This document shows, in pieces, positions 10,005 to 18,338 of a stretch of 64,000 bases of DNA. Origin of the DNA: Laspinema sp963821735 (GTDB lineage Bacteria; Cyanobacteriota; Cyanobacteriia; Cyanobacteriales; Laspinemataceae). The translations under genes were made by a program, and so were the position numbers. The notes below the pieces were generated by a model. It was not told the DNA's origin, did no database searches, and saw nothing but the letters and a program-made list of their open reading frames with translations. The stretch spans positions 992,001 to 1,056,000 of the forward strand of contig CAWGFK010000002.1 of the NCBI GenBank assembly GCA_963821735.1. Direction: 5' to 3'. Numbering within the stretch: the stretch's first letter is position 1; each line of letters starts with the position of its first letter.

Positions 10005-10352
10005 ATGTTAGATTTCACCCCGAATCGTTTGGATACAACAGCTCAAGGACGAGAAGCTATAATCGAGTTGCAGCAAGACTCTGAAACTTTAATTCTCGTT
10101 AAGTTTATCGGCCCCCACTGCTCGGCTTGCAAAACCCTTTCACCCGTATTAGAGCAGTTAGTGACTGATTATTCCGAAAAGACTCATTTGGTCACGGTTG
10201 ATATGACCGAAGATCCGGAACTGGCAATGGAATGGGGGGTGCGGAGTGTACCTACTGTGATTATTTTAAAAGGGTCATCGGTTTTGGAAAAAATTGTGGG
10301 ATTGCAACCTAAAAAAGTCTATGTAGAGGCTATTCAAAAAGGGATTGAATAG
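10005..10352 (+). CDS. Cytosolic thioredoxin with atypical CSAC active site
   Basis: 115 residues with no signal peptide. The active site is GPHCSACKTLSPVLE (C39, C42): the usual Trp before the first Cys is His, and the dipeptide is Ser-Ala in place of Gly-Pro. This would be expected to change its redox potential and partners. The cis-proline motif RSVPTVII is intact. A Shine-Dalgarno AGGAG precedes the ATG. Position after ccdA and before a peroxiredoxin fits a dedicated reductant for either neighbour. Confidence 0.9.
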   Translation: MLDFTPNRLDTTAQGREAIIELQQDSETLILVKFIGPHCSACKTLSPVLEQLVTDYSEKTHLVTVDMTEDPELAMEWGVRSVPTVIILKGSSVLEKIVGLQPKKVYVEAIQKGIE

Positions 10353-10400
10353 CGCTGACCCACGTTAATTTTTAGTTTGTTCAAAATTTGGAGTTTTTTT

Positions 10401-11095
10401 GTGAGTTTATCCCAAGATTTAGCCAACCTCAATGTCGAACTCCAATCCATGCTTCCAGAAGAGGCTAAAATGGTGTTCAAAGAAGCTGGAATGGATTTAT
10501 TGAACTCGGGGATTATGGAGCATACTTTGAAGGAAGGGGACGCGATTCCCAAGTTTGCTTTACCCAATGCGATTGGTCAAGTGGTTGATATTCAAGACTT
10601 GTTAAAGTCCGGTCCAGTTGTGATTTCCTTTTATCGGGGGGATGGTGTCCCTATTGCAGTTTAGAACTTCAGGCACTCCAAAAAGCCCTTCCTGAAATTC
10701 AAGCAAATGGAGCGACTTTGGTGGCAATTTCACCCGAAACACCGGATAATTCCCTATCAACCCGGGAGAAAAATAACTTAGATTTTGAAGTGTTGAGTGA
10801 TCAGGGTAATCAACTGGCGCGTGATTTTGGGTTGGTGTTTACGGTCCCAGAAAAGGTCCGCCCAATTTATCAGAATTTGGGGATTGATCTTCCAGCAGCC
10901 AATGGGGATGAAACGTTTGAGTTGCCAATACCGGCCACTTATATTGTGAATTCCGACGGGGCGATCGCCTACTCTTTTGTCAGTCCTGATTATACCCAGC
11001 GACAAGACCCAGCAGAACTGATTACCATCCTTAAAGACTTGGATACAACCTCAAAGCAATCAGGACGGTTTAACACTTACAGAACTTCAGCTTAA
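10401..11095 (+). CDS. AhpC/TSA-family peroxiredoxin-like protein; one-base frameshift
   Basis: The start chosen is GTG 10401 with GGAG 8 nt upstream; a TTG at 10377 would add 8 residues without a site. The first part (to 10664) carries the helical N-terminal region and LPNAIGQVVDI. The second (from about 10640) continues with LVAISPETPDNS and the C-terminal thioredoxin fold. Adding one G to the six-G run at 10636-10641 restores FYRGGWCPYCSLELQ, which holds the peroxidatic cysteine in the family's GWCPYC motif. The break therefore falls in the active site, in a homopolymer, and is likely a sequencing error. Probable role: thiol-dependent peroxide reduction, with the upstream thioredoxin as donor. 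Confidence 0.8.
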
Positions 11096-11581
11096 CTTAA
11101 CCTTTCCAGTCAAAAATTCAGTCAATCTGCTCAAGGTTGCCCGTTCACTCAGGGCGTAAAACCTATCAAAATCGGGGGAATTTAACCCCCTTTTTAGTTT
11201 GTAAAAACCCCCACAGCGGCTATTCCACAGAGGGCGGAATTCTGAACCGAGGGGAAGATTGCTCATCAGCAAACGAAGGCGAACAGTGTTGTTTTGCTCA
11301 AACCCCAACCCTTACGGATGATAGCGTCTTGAGAAGCACCCGCTACAATGGATCATGGCTAACCCGCCTTTTTCCAAGGATGCGCCAGCTATTTTCAGGC
11401 TCAAATCCCTCGATCCACAGATTGAGCGATTGGGGGTACGGCTTGAGGCGATCGCCCTTAAAAAGTGGTTGTTCCCTCTCCCTTTTTTTGCTTTCCCACC
11501 CCCCAATTAAGCCTCTAGCATGGTTTAATTCATAATCCCAGACCCATTCACCTAAACAACAATCACAATCAGGAGCGATTC
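11096..11581 (+). other. Non-coding gap upstream of arsS
   Basis: This 486-bp stretch contains a terminator-like hairpin (11174-11195) after the peroxiredoxin gene. Short open frames on both strands look like chance. AGGAG directly upstream of 11582 is the arsS ribosome-binding site. No clear promoter was found. Confidence 0.5.
11174..11195 (+). terminator. Rho-independent terminator candidate
   Basis: GGGGG (11174-11178) and CCCCC (11186-11190) pair around a 7-nt loop, followed by TTTTT. It lies 79 nt after the peroxiredoxin stop and separates it from arsS. Confidence 0.6.
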
Positions 11582-12574
11582 ATGGTTCAAACGGTCATTA
11601 CTCCATTCTCTCATAAAATCGGTTCCCCCTTAACCAAAAATGAAATAACCGTTTTACAAATTAATTTAGGAAAGCGCTGTAACCAGGCTTGCATTCACTG
11701 TCATGTAGAAGCCGGACCGAATCGCACCGAAGAACTATCCTCGGAAGTCTGCGACCAACTGATTGAATTAATTCATCGCTTTGATTCGATTCAAACCGTG
11801 GACATCACCGGCGGCGCACCAGAAATGAACTATGGATTTAAACCCTTAGTCGAGGCATCCCGCGCTGCTGGTAAACAGGTAATTGTTCGTTCCAACTTAA
11901 CAATCTTTTTTGAACCCGGTTTTGCCGAATTACCCGCCTATTTCGCAGAACATCAATTACAAGTCGTGGCCTCTCTCCCTTGTTATTTATCCAATAATGT
12001 TGACAAAATGCGCGGCAATGGTGTCTATGACCGTTCCATTCAAGGGATAAAGTTACTCAATGATTTAGGCTATGCCTCGGATCCGCAGTTAATTTTAAAC
12101 TTAGTCTATAATCCATCCCTACCCACCTCTCGCAACCAATTTTATTTACCCCCACCCCAAGAGAAATTAGAAGCGGATTATAAAACTTACTTGGATGAAC
12201 ATTACGGCATTAGGTTTAACCAGTTGTTAACTCTAACCAATTTACCCATAGGCCGCACCAAGTTATATCTCCAACGCCAACAACTCCATCAACCTTACTT
12301 ACAGTTCCTAGAGGATAATTTTAATCCCGAAACGGTTCCCCATCTGATGTGTCGCAATGAACTCTCGATTGACTATTTAGGCAATATTTATGACTGCGAT
12401 TTTAATCAAATGGAAGGCATCCCGGCAAAAACTGCGGACGGTGAAACCCTCACCGTAGCAAAACTGTTATCCGCAGGCAGTTTAGATGTAATCACCAAGG
12501 TCCAAACTGCTGCCTTTTGTTACGGATGCACCGCTGGATGTGGATCAAGTTGTGGCGGCGCTTTGGTAGACTGA
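11582..12574 (+). CDS. arsS: Radical SAM protein ArsS (arsenosugar biosynthesis; Cys-rich C-terminus)
   Basis: 330 residues. The radical SAM cluster motif CNQACIHCH (C-x3-C-x2-C) lies at about residues 32-40, followed by VDITGGAPEMN, the usual GGE-like SAM-binding segment. The C-terminus (DUF3641-type) has MCRNELSIDY, DCDFNQ and a final cysteine cluster FCYGCTAGCGSSCGG that probably binds a further Fe-S cluster. ArsS is reported to add the 5'-deoxyadenosyl group of SAM to dimethylated arsenic, a step toward arsenosugars. With arsM at 5320 this gives both core enzymes of the pathway. A ribosome-binding site AGGAG precedes the ATG. Confidence 0.88.
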   Translation: MVQTVITPFSHKIGSPLTKNEITVLQINLGKRCNQACIHCHVEAGPNRTEELSSEVCDQLIELIHRFDSIQTVDITGGAPEMNYGFKPLVEASRAAGKQVIVRSNLTIFFEPGFAELPAYFAEHQLQVVASLPCYLSNNVDKMRGNGVYDRSIQGIKLLNDLGYASDPQLILNLVYNPSLPTSRNQFYLPPPQEKLEADYKTYLDEHYGIRFNQLLTLTNLPIGRTKLYLQRQQLHQPYLQFLEDNFNPETVPHLMCRNELSIDYLGNIYDCDFNQMEGIPAKTADGETLTVAKLLSAGSLDVITKVQTAAFCYGCTAGCGSSCGGALVD

Positions 12575-12638
12575 CCCGCCGAGTTGGGCTATGGGGATGT
12601 CGTTTCCATCACTCCAGCAACATAAAAGCCCTAAATAG

Positions 12639-12670
12639 GGGTGTTATCCCGTAGTTGCCGGATAACACCC
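12639..12670 (+). terminator. Hairpin downstream of arsS
   Basis: A perfect 11-bp inverted repeat (GGGTGTTATCC at 12639-12649, complement at 12660-12670) has a 10-nt loop, 64 nt after the arsS stop. There is no T tract, so termination would be weak or the hairpin may serve RNA stability. Confidence 0.5.
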
Positions 12671-12681
12671 ATAATACCGGA

Positions 12682-12744
12682 ATTAGACTGCAAGTGCTTG
12701 ACCACAGACGACTGAGGGGAGTTATAATGCAATTGCAGTCTAAT
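12682..12744 (+). promoter_or_regulatory. Promoter enclosed by a 12-bp inverted repeat, upstream of the PIN gene
   Basis: ATTAGACTGCAA (12682-12693) and its exact complement TTGCAGTCTAAT (12733-12744) flank a candidate promoter: TTGACC at 12698-12703 and a consensus TATAAT at 12723-12728, with a 19-nt spacer. The right arm would cover the transcription start. The ATG of the next gene is at 12794. This is the layout of a repressor-binding pair, but no regulator gene is adjacent and autoregulation is only a guess. Confidence 0.55.
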
Positions 12745-12793
12745 CAATAGTAAGCCTGCTTCCTTTTTCGGTTGTGGCAGGGCATAGGAAAAT

Positions 12794-13963
12794 ATGGAAA
12801 TAAAACGTCCTCCTCGGCTAGTTGCTTTTGATACAGAGGTCTTTGACACCAATAACTTTAATTATAAGTCAACCAGTTTTCAAACTTTAGTTAAATTGGT
12901 TAAAGAAAAAAAAATAAAACTTCTTTTAACTTCTATCACTCTTCAGGAAATAAGAGCACATATTACTGAGGGGGCTGACCTCGCATCCAAAGCAGTTAAT
13001 CAAGCAGTCAATGATTTAAAGAAGAAGCGCAAGAAACCCTCAGAGAATGAGAAAAGGATCAAAATTTCTAAAAATTCAGACTTACTATATGAATTTGAGA
13101 AAAAATTCGCAGATATGGCCCCTACGTTTGAGCAAATTAATCAAGAGCTTAAAGACCAACTTGATTCTTTTTTGCAAGCCACTGAATTTGAAAGAATTGA
13201 AGTCGATCAGGTTTCAGTAGTTGAGATTTTTGAAAACTATTTTTCGGGGACTCCACCATTTGGTGAAAGCAATAAAAAACATGAGTTTCCAGATGCTTTT
13301 GCTCTCTTCGCTCTTGATAAGGAGGCAAAAAACAGAAAAAAAATAATTTATGTCGTTAGTGGAGATTCTGATTGGGAGAAATTTTGTTCTTTAAGCGAAA
13401 ATCTGCATTGTATAGGAAAGCTTGATGAATTATTAGAAACTATAAGCCGAGAAAATGATTCAGATAAGGTTGATGTTTGGTACGAACTATATAGACAGAA
13501 AGAATATCAAATAGAAAGGTACATAGAGGATAACTTTTCAAATTTAGATTTTTCAATTGATATATCTGGAAGCGGTGAAATCGAATCGGGCAGTGAAACA
13601 ATTAAGATTGATGTCAATTCAGTAGATATTACTGATTCTTCTTTAGTTTACATTAATGATTCAAATGTAGATCAACCTTCAGTAGTGTTTAAGCTAGAAG
13701 CAAAAGTGAATTATGATGCAAATATCAGCTTTGAAAGCTTAAAAGATGCGATTTATTACGGCAAATATTACTTTGATGAAACAACAACCATAAATAAACT
13801 CTGTACTCAGTCCATTAATTTTGATGTGGAAGTGACGCTCACCCTATATAGAGATAAAGACTACTCCTTGGATGATGCAGATATAAAAAATATTACTATT
13901 GATCCAAACAATACTTTAGGCGAAATAATTGTTAATACAGGTCTTAAAGATTATTATTACTAA
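12794..13963 (+). CDS. PIN-like nuclease domain protein (DUF4935 type)
   Basis: 389 residues. The N-terminal 200 residues have a PIN-like fold pattern: VAFDTEVF (D13), TSITLQEIRAH (E52), KKHEFPDAFALFAL (E164, D167) and YVVSGDSDWEKFC (D191, D193), which together supply the acidic metal-binding residues of a PIN ribonuclease. A lysine-rich helical insertion lies at 70-110. The C-terminal half (about 230-389) is unrecognised, acidic and probably beta-rich. The gene is markedly AT-rich and Lys/Asn-rich compared with its neighbours, which suggests recent transfer. No antitoxin-sized gene is adjacent. The function could be stress or phage defence RNA cleavage; this is inferred from the fold only. 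Confidence 0.72.
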   Translation: MEIKRPPRLVAFDTEVFDTNNFNYKSTSFQTLVKLVKEKKIKLLLTSITLQEIRAHITEGADLASKAVNQAVNDLKKKRKKPSENEKRIKISKNSDLLYEFEKKFADMAPTFEQINQELKDQLDSFLQATEFERIEVDQVSVVEIFENYFSGTPPFGESNKKHEFPDAFALFALDKEAKNRKKIIYVVSGDSDWEKFCSLSENLHCIGKLDELLETISRENDSDKVDVWYELYRQKEYQIERYIEDNFSNLDFSIDISGSGEIESGSETIKIDVNSVDITDSSLVYINDSNVDQPSVVFKLEAKVNYDANISFESLKDAIYYGKYYFDETTTINKLCTQSINFDVEVTLTLYRDKDYSLDDADIKNITIDPNNTLGEIIVNTGLKDYYY

Positions 13964-14797
13964 CTCAAGGAGTTGTAGCTCCAATTTTTTGTAAAATTAA
14001 CAAATGACTCACGAGATATAAGATTGAACACATTAGAAGTCAATGCTTGCCAATAATGGGTTAATTGTGGCTCTTCAGTCAATTAATGATTTAGAGATTA
14101 GCCTTCCCTATTAGGTTGTATTCGCTAGAGGTATCTCATTTAGAGTCCGTTGGGAAATACTCTAACACTTCGTGGGTGCGGAGGGTATATCGGTTCTCGT
14201 TGAGGGAAGGTGACCGATCGCTCCAAAAACTCCCCACCCTCAAAACCACCCCCCAACCCGGGTTTTTGACTTCAATCTGGGCGCATCTCCGAGAGGAATG
14301 TTAAGAAATCCGGTTTTTGAGCCGGAATTCCTGATGGTCAAAAACTGAGTTTCGGTAACATCCATTACCCTAGCAAGTTTTCCAAAAATTTCTGTGATTC
14401 ATCAGCCTATCCGAATCAGGATAGACCTATTTTTTATCCCGTTTCGTATCTATTTTTACCATTAACCCTCCAAAATTTAGATTTTTTTTGAAAATAAATT
14501 AGATAAATCCCATAAAAAATTTCCGCTATTTTTTAGTAAAAAAATATACGGATATTGATGGAAATGTCGGCAAATATAGGTATGAAAGTCACCCATTCAA
14601 GCAGGCCAAAAGTGCAGTAAGTCTGCCATTTGGAGGATTTCATCCCGACCCCAAAAGATTAAGAATTAAAAAGAGGACTGGCTACGATCGCCTTTAATCC
14701 CCACGGATCATTGATCCACGCCACCCCCTGTTTAACCCGGTATCAATCAGCGAGATCGGCAGAAAATGACGTAAGAAATTAGCGGAGAAATCGAATC
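13964..14797. other. Non-coding accessory gap
   Basis: About 830 bp with no convincing gene. The part from about 14380 to 14560 is very AT-rich. A 62-codon open frame at 14116-14304 lacks features and overlaps a low-complexity stretch. No hairpin, tRNA or repeat-family copy was recognised. It separates the PIN gene from a broken TPR gene and together with both forms an island before the ribosomal cluster. Confidence 0.45.
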
Positions 14798-15458
14798 ATG
14801 TACGAGCGAACCCTTGCCAACCTTCCCAGTAGACGACGACAGAATTCTCATGGCTTCAAAGCGGCCCTAGAACGCCACAGTCCAGGATGGATACCTAGGG
14901 ATGGACAGGAATCCACCGATCGCCAGCGTACACTCACAGAGGCGATCGCCCTTTATCACTCCACCGATCGCCCCACCACTCGGTTTTTAGCCACCGTTTT
15001 ACAGGAAATGGAGCAGGTCCAGGGCAACCCTACCGCCCTCTACCCCACCTTGGCAAGGCATGACGAACTCCTCACCGATCGCTTTGCTGAACGTCTCTCT
15101 CGAAGGTGTCATTGGCATTTTGCCGACCCTCAGCCCAAAACAAACCCTTGAGTTAGCCACAGTCCTGGTCAATCTAGGCGGCCAGATTTGGAACTATTCT
15201 GAAGGGAAAAAAGCCGACTTTATCGAAATTGCGATCGCCTGTGGTGAAACGGCCCTCCCCATGTTGCCCTGCAGTCGCCTCCAATCACAACGGTGGGGAG
15301 CCACCCATGATAATCTAGCTTTAGCCTATAGTGAGCGCTTACAGGGCGATCGCATCGATAATCTCGCCCGGTCCTTCTCTCATTATCAACAGGCTTCCCA
15401 AGTCTTTATCCGTCACCCCTTTCCCCAACAGTGGCTGCCTCTACTGTCCCGACCCTAA
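14798..15458 (+). pseudogene. Truncated and frameshifted TPR-type protein (cyanobacterial CHAT/TPR family N-terminal part)
   Basis: Two overlapping frames make one product. The first has EAIALYHSTDRPTTRFLATVL and GNPTALYPTLARHDELL; the second continues with LEGVIGILPTLSPKQTLELA and the TPR-like unit WGATHDNLALAYSERLQGDR. Removing one base in the CT-rich run at 15093-15101 fuses them as DRFAERLLEGVIGIL. The fused product would be about 219 residues and stops within the next repeat (FPQQW), where family members continue for several hundred residues. The frameshift may be an error, but the truncation suggests a real relic. The GC-rich composition with HIP1 sites is native. Confidence 0.6.
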
Positions 15459-15506
15459 CACCATAGGGGCGATCGCCGGATCCAGTAGGTCAGCCTTCTA
15501 ATACCA

Positions 15507-15574
15507 AATCCGGTTGTAAAAAGTCGATTTTCTGGATTAGCCCGCGCAGGCGGGCTTCGTCCGTATAGCCTCCA
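15507..15574 (+). repeat. Dispersed palindromic repeat, family B copy 1
   Basis: The copy starts AATCCGGTTGTAAAAAGTCG, contains the perfect palindrome GCCCGCGCAGGCGGGC, and runs to GTATAGCCTCCA. Near-identical copies are at 52561-52650 (plus) and 41804-41866 (reverse). It lies between the TPR relic and the prfA terminator. Confidence 0.85.
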
Positions 15575-15625
15575 GGCTTGACGCTGCGGGTTTTCTGACT
15601 GATGCGATCGCCCCAACAAACACAA

Positions 15626-15654
15626 AAAAAGCGAGAACCCAGTTCTCGCTTTTT
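15626..15654 (-). terminator. Bidirectional terminator downstream of prfA
   Basis: AAAAAGCGAGAAC (15626-15638) pairs with GTTCTCGCTTTTT (15642-15654) around a CCA loop: 13 bp with A and T tracts on both sides. It lies 60 nt beyond the prfA stop and would close the long minus-strand ribosomal cluster. Confidence 0.85.
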
Positions 15655-15713
15655 GTTTCAGAGATAGCCGATAATTTACCATCCTCTATATCTCAAAACG
15701 GTTAATTTGTCAA

Positions 15714-16817
15714 CTACACTGGCATCGTCGTCGAAGCCGCCAATTCCTCTAACCGTTCCTGCTGATCCTGACTGATGCAAGATTGAATCACTTCCTCGAT
15801 ATCCCCTTCCAGGGTACTCATCAAGGTAAAATTCTGACCCAGGCGGTGATCCGTAACCCGGTTATCCTTGTAATTGTAAGTGCGAATCTTTTCCGATCGC
15901 GCACCTGTTCCCACCTGCGATCGGCGCATCGAAGTCACCGCTTCCTGTTGTTCCGCCAACTTCAAATCGTACAACTTCGCCCGCAAAATCTGCATCGCGC
16001 GTTCCCGGTTTTGAAGCTGCGATCGCTCCTCCGTACAGAAAATCCGGATCCCCGTCGGCTTGTGGAACAAATCCACCGCAGTCTCCACCTTGTTAACGTT
16101 TTGACCGCCAGCGCCACCCGATCGCGCCGTCGTCAATTCAATATCCTTCGGGTCGATGTGGACCTCCACCTCATCCACCTCGGGCATGATCGCCACCGTC
16201 GCCGTAGAGGTATGAACTCGACCCCCACCTTCAGTAACCGGCACCCGCTGGACCCGATGCACTCCCGCTTCAAACTTGAGCTTGCTATAAACTTGCTCTC
16301 CCTGAATTTCCAGGATCGCCTCTTTAAATCCACCCATATCCGCCGTGGACTCGCTCAACATCTTCACGCGCCAGCCTTGAGTTTCAGCATAGCGCGAGTA
16401 CATCCGCACCAAATCCCCCGCCCAAATACTGGCTTCATCTCCCCCAGTTCCAGCCCGAATTTCTAGCATGATATTTTTATCATCATTCGGGTCCCGAGGC
16501 AGCAGCAAAATCTTCAGCCGGCTTTCAAGCTGTGTTAATTGCTCATCCAGTTCCGCTACTTCCAAGGCTGCCATCTCTTGCAATTCAGCGTCGCTACTCG
16601 CTTCCTTGAGGACCTGCCTTGCACCGATTAACTCCGCTTCGGTATTTTTCCAATTTTCATAAGTATTCACCACTTCCTCCAACGAGGAACGGGCTTTCGC
16701 CACCTTTTGAAACTCGTTCGGGTCTCTGGCGATATCCGGATCCGCCATCCGACGAGTCAATTCGTGAAAGGTTTGTTCAACAGATTTTAATTTATCGAGT
16801 AAATAAGTTTCGGCCAT
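15714..16817 (-). CDS. prfA: Peptide chain release factor 1
   Basis: 367 residues, the normal RF1 length. It recognises UAA and UAG and triggers peptide release on the ribosome. The GGQ motif in ARSGGAGGQNVNKVETAVDL-type context (about residues 233-252) is intact. An N-terminal coiled-coil domain precedes it, and the RF1 signature RAGTGGDEASIWAGDL is visible. RF1 genes often sit at the end of this cluster in cyanobacteria, next to rpmE, as here. Confidence 0.97.
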   Translation of the reverse strand: MAETYLLDKLKSVEQTFHELTRRMADPDIARDPNEFQKVAKARSSLEEVVNTYENWKNTEAELIGARQVLKEASSDAELQEMAALEVAELDEQLTQLESRLKILLLPRDPNDDKNIMLEIRAGTGGDEASIWAGDLVRMYSRYAETQGWRVKMLSESTADMGGFKEAILEIQGEQVYSKLKFEAGVHRVQRVPVTEGGGRVHTSTATVAIMPEVDEVEVHIDPKDIELTTARSGGAGGQNVNKVETAVDLFHKPTGIRIFCTEERSQLQNRERAMQILRAKLYDLKLAEQQEAVTSMRRSQVGTGARSEKIRTYNYKDNRVTDHRLGQNFTLMSTLEGDIEEVIQSCISQDQQERLEELAASTTMPV

Positions 16818-16941
16818 AGAGCAGTCCTCAGTTTAGAGAGTAGGGGATGGGTGGAGCTTTAGCGGTTAGCTGATTAAACCATAGCAAATCAGCAAAAATT
16901 CAATTTGCTACTCCTCACAGCTAACAGCTAAAATACCCGGG

Positions 16942-17183
16942 CTACTTCTTAGTATTTTGACCGCTTTCTCCACTGGTCGAGGTCATCCCGTACTTCCGAC
17001 GGAAGCGTTCAATCCGTCCCTCAGTATCGATCACCTTTTGGTGCCGGTATAGTAAGGATGATTTCCGGACCAGACATCTACATGAATTTCCGGCTTTGTT
17101 GAACCCACGGTCATGACAACTTCACCGTTGCAAATGACTTTAGCCTCTGGATACCATTCTGGATGAATTCCTGGTTTTGGCAT
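16942..17183 (-). CDS. rpmE: 50S ribosomal protein L31; one-base frameshift
   Basis: Starting at ATG 17183 the frame reads MPKPGIHPEWYPEAKVICNG and goes on to NHPYYTGTKR, then hits a stop. Adding one A to the AAAA run (complement of TTTT at 17037-17040) restores KVIDTEGRIERFRRKYGM and a lysine-rich end at 16942, giving 80 residues, the usual length. L31 is conserved and this break is a homopolymer, so a sequencing error is the likely cause. The short fragments escape ORF finders. The first residues contain one cysteine (VICNGE), not the four of zinc-binding L31. Confidence 0.88.
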
Positions 17184-17271
17184 GGTTTTGTTCTCCTTAA
17201 ACCCGTCGCTTGTTCTGTTTTATTTTAGCTTTCTGTGTCATTTGTCATTTGTCCTTTGGGAAAGACCCACA

Positions 17272-17350
17272 GCCAATGACCGTTGACTAATGACCGTTGA
17301 CCAATGACCGTTGACCAATGACCATTGACCAATGACCATTGACCAATGAC
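17272..17350. repeat. Short tandem repeat, family C (CAATGACCGTTGAC-like)
   Basis: About six imperfect 13-14-nt units made of TTGACCAATGACC and close variants end one base before the rpsI stop codon. Similar arrays occur at 49777-49869 and 62806-62886. The unit is made of alternating TTGAC and ATGAC words. Confidence 0.85.
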
Positions 17351-17351
17351 C

Positions 17352-17765
17352 TTACCGTTTGGAGTATTGAGGGGCCTTCCGAGCTTTGCGGAGACCGTAT
17401 TTTTTCCGTTCTTTGGCACGAGGGTCCCGGGTTAGATAGCCTTCCACTTTGAGGGGATGGCGATTTTCAGGATCAAGTTCGCACAGCGCACGAGCGACGC
17501 CTAAACGAATTGATTCCGATTGTCCGGTTAACCCACCGCCTCGGACATTCACTAGCACGTCATATTCATTTTCCAGTCCGAGGGTTTCCAGGGGGGCTTT
17601 GGTTGCACCCAGATACCCAGCGTTGTACTGAAGATAGATTTCTGCCGATTTGCCATTGATCGTTACGGTGCCGTTACCCGGAACGAGGCGCACCCGGGCG
17701 ACGGAAGATTTCCGACGGCCCGTTCCCCAATACATAACGCGGCCACTTTGTTGCATTCCTTGCAT
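17352..17765 (-). CDS. rpsI: 30S ribosomal protein S9
   Basis: 137 residues. Its signature GTGRRKSSVARVRL is near the start and the conserved tail ends in YSKR, which reaches the P-site tRNA. The start ATG overlaps the rplM stop by one base (TAATG), so translation is probably coupled. A few residues before MYWGTGRRK (MQGMQQSGRV) make the exact start uncertain. Confidence 0.96.
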   Translation of the reverse strand: MQGMQQSGRVMYWGTGRRKSSVARVRLVPGNGTVTINGKSAEIYLQYNAGYLGATKAPLETLGLENEYDVLVNVRGGGLTGQSESIRLGVARALCELDPENRHPLKVEGYLTRDPRAKERKKYGLRKARKAPQYSKR

Positions 17766-18220
17766 TAAGAATTACCTCCTGGAATAGTGTTGATGGTCAA
17801 AGTTTCAGGTTTTTGAGCGGCGTGAGGATGCTCACTCCCGGCATAGACATTCAACTTGGTGAACAACTGTCGCCCTAAGCTATTTTTAGGCAACATTCCC
17901 TTCACCGCTTGCTCGATAATTCTCTCTGGCAAGCGATTTTGCAGCTTGGCAAAGGTTTCGGTTTTCATGCCGCCCGGTCTACCGGAATGACGCCGGTAGA
18001 GTTTTTGGCTGCGTTTTTTGCCGGTGACTTCAATTTTTTCAGCGTTGACCACGATCACGAAATCACCTGTATCCATGTGAGGGGTATAGGTGGGTTTATT
18101 TTTACCGCGCAGGATGCGGGCAATTTCCACAGCCAACCGGCCTAGACGCTGGTTGGCGGCATCGATGACATACCACTTTTGCTCGATGGAGCCTTGTGGT
18201 GGAACGTAGGTTTTGTTCAT
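17765..18220 (-). CDS. rplM: 50S ribosomal protein L13
   Basis: 151 residues from ATG 18220 (MNKTYVPP), the family start; an in-frame ATG 27 nt upstream adds an unlikely MTTDTYKLT. The signature WYVIDAANQRLGRLA and PHMDTGDFVIVVNA are clear, as is the conserved VKGMLPKNSLGRQ. Forms the usual L13-S9 pair with rpsI. Confidence 0.96.
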   Translation of the reverse strand: MNKTYVPPQGSIEQKWYVIDAANQRLGRLAVEIARILRGKNKPTYTPHMDTGDFVIVVNAEKIEVTGKKRSQKLYRRHSGRPGGMKTETFAKLQNRLPERIIEQAVKGMLPKNSLGRQLFTKLNVYAGSEHPHAAQKPETLTINTIPGGNS

Positions 18221-18338
18221 GGTTAGTTTGTAGGTATCAGTTGTCAATGAGCTGGGCTAATGGGGTGCAATGGAGGCGGTGGCCTCTAATGATGCCCCTT
18301 GCTTCGCCGGACCTTGGACTGAATATTGAATGAAAGCT

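Noticed and set aside
11355..11510. 52-codon frame MANPPFSKDAPAIF...
   Set aside because: Has a plausible look but no ribosome-binding site and ends in low-complexity proline; too weak to annotate.
14116..14304. 62-codon ORF in the accessory gap
   Set aside because: No features, low complexity and no neighbours in the same direction.
15455..15682. Minus-strand ORF sharing the RLYGRSPPARAN peptide with an ORF at 52414-52689
   Set aside because: The shared peptide is a translation of the family B palindrome, not a gene.
17272..17350. CRISPR array
   Set aside because: Units are 13-14 nt without unique spacers; it is a simple tandem repeat.
17225..17419. ORF with VIGQWSLVNGHWS repeats
   Set aside because: Translation of the family C tandem repeat and the rpsI end.
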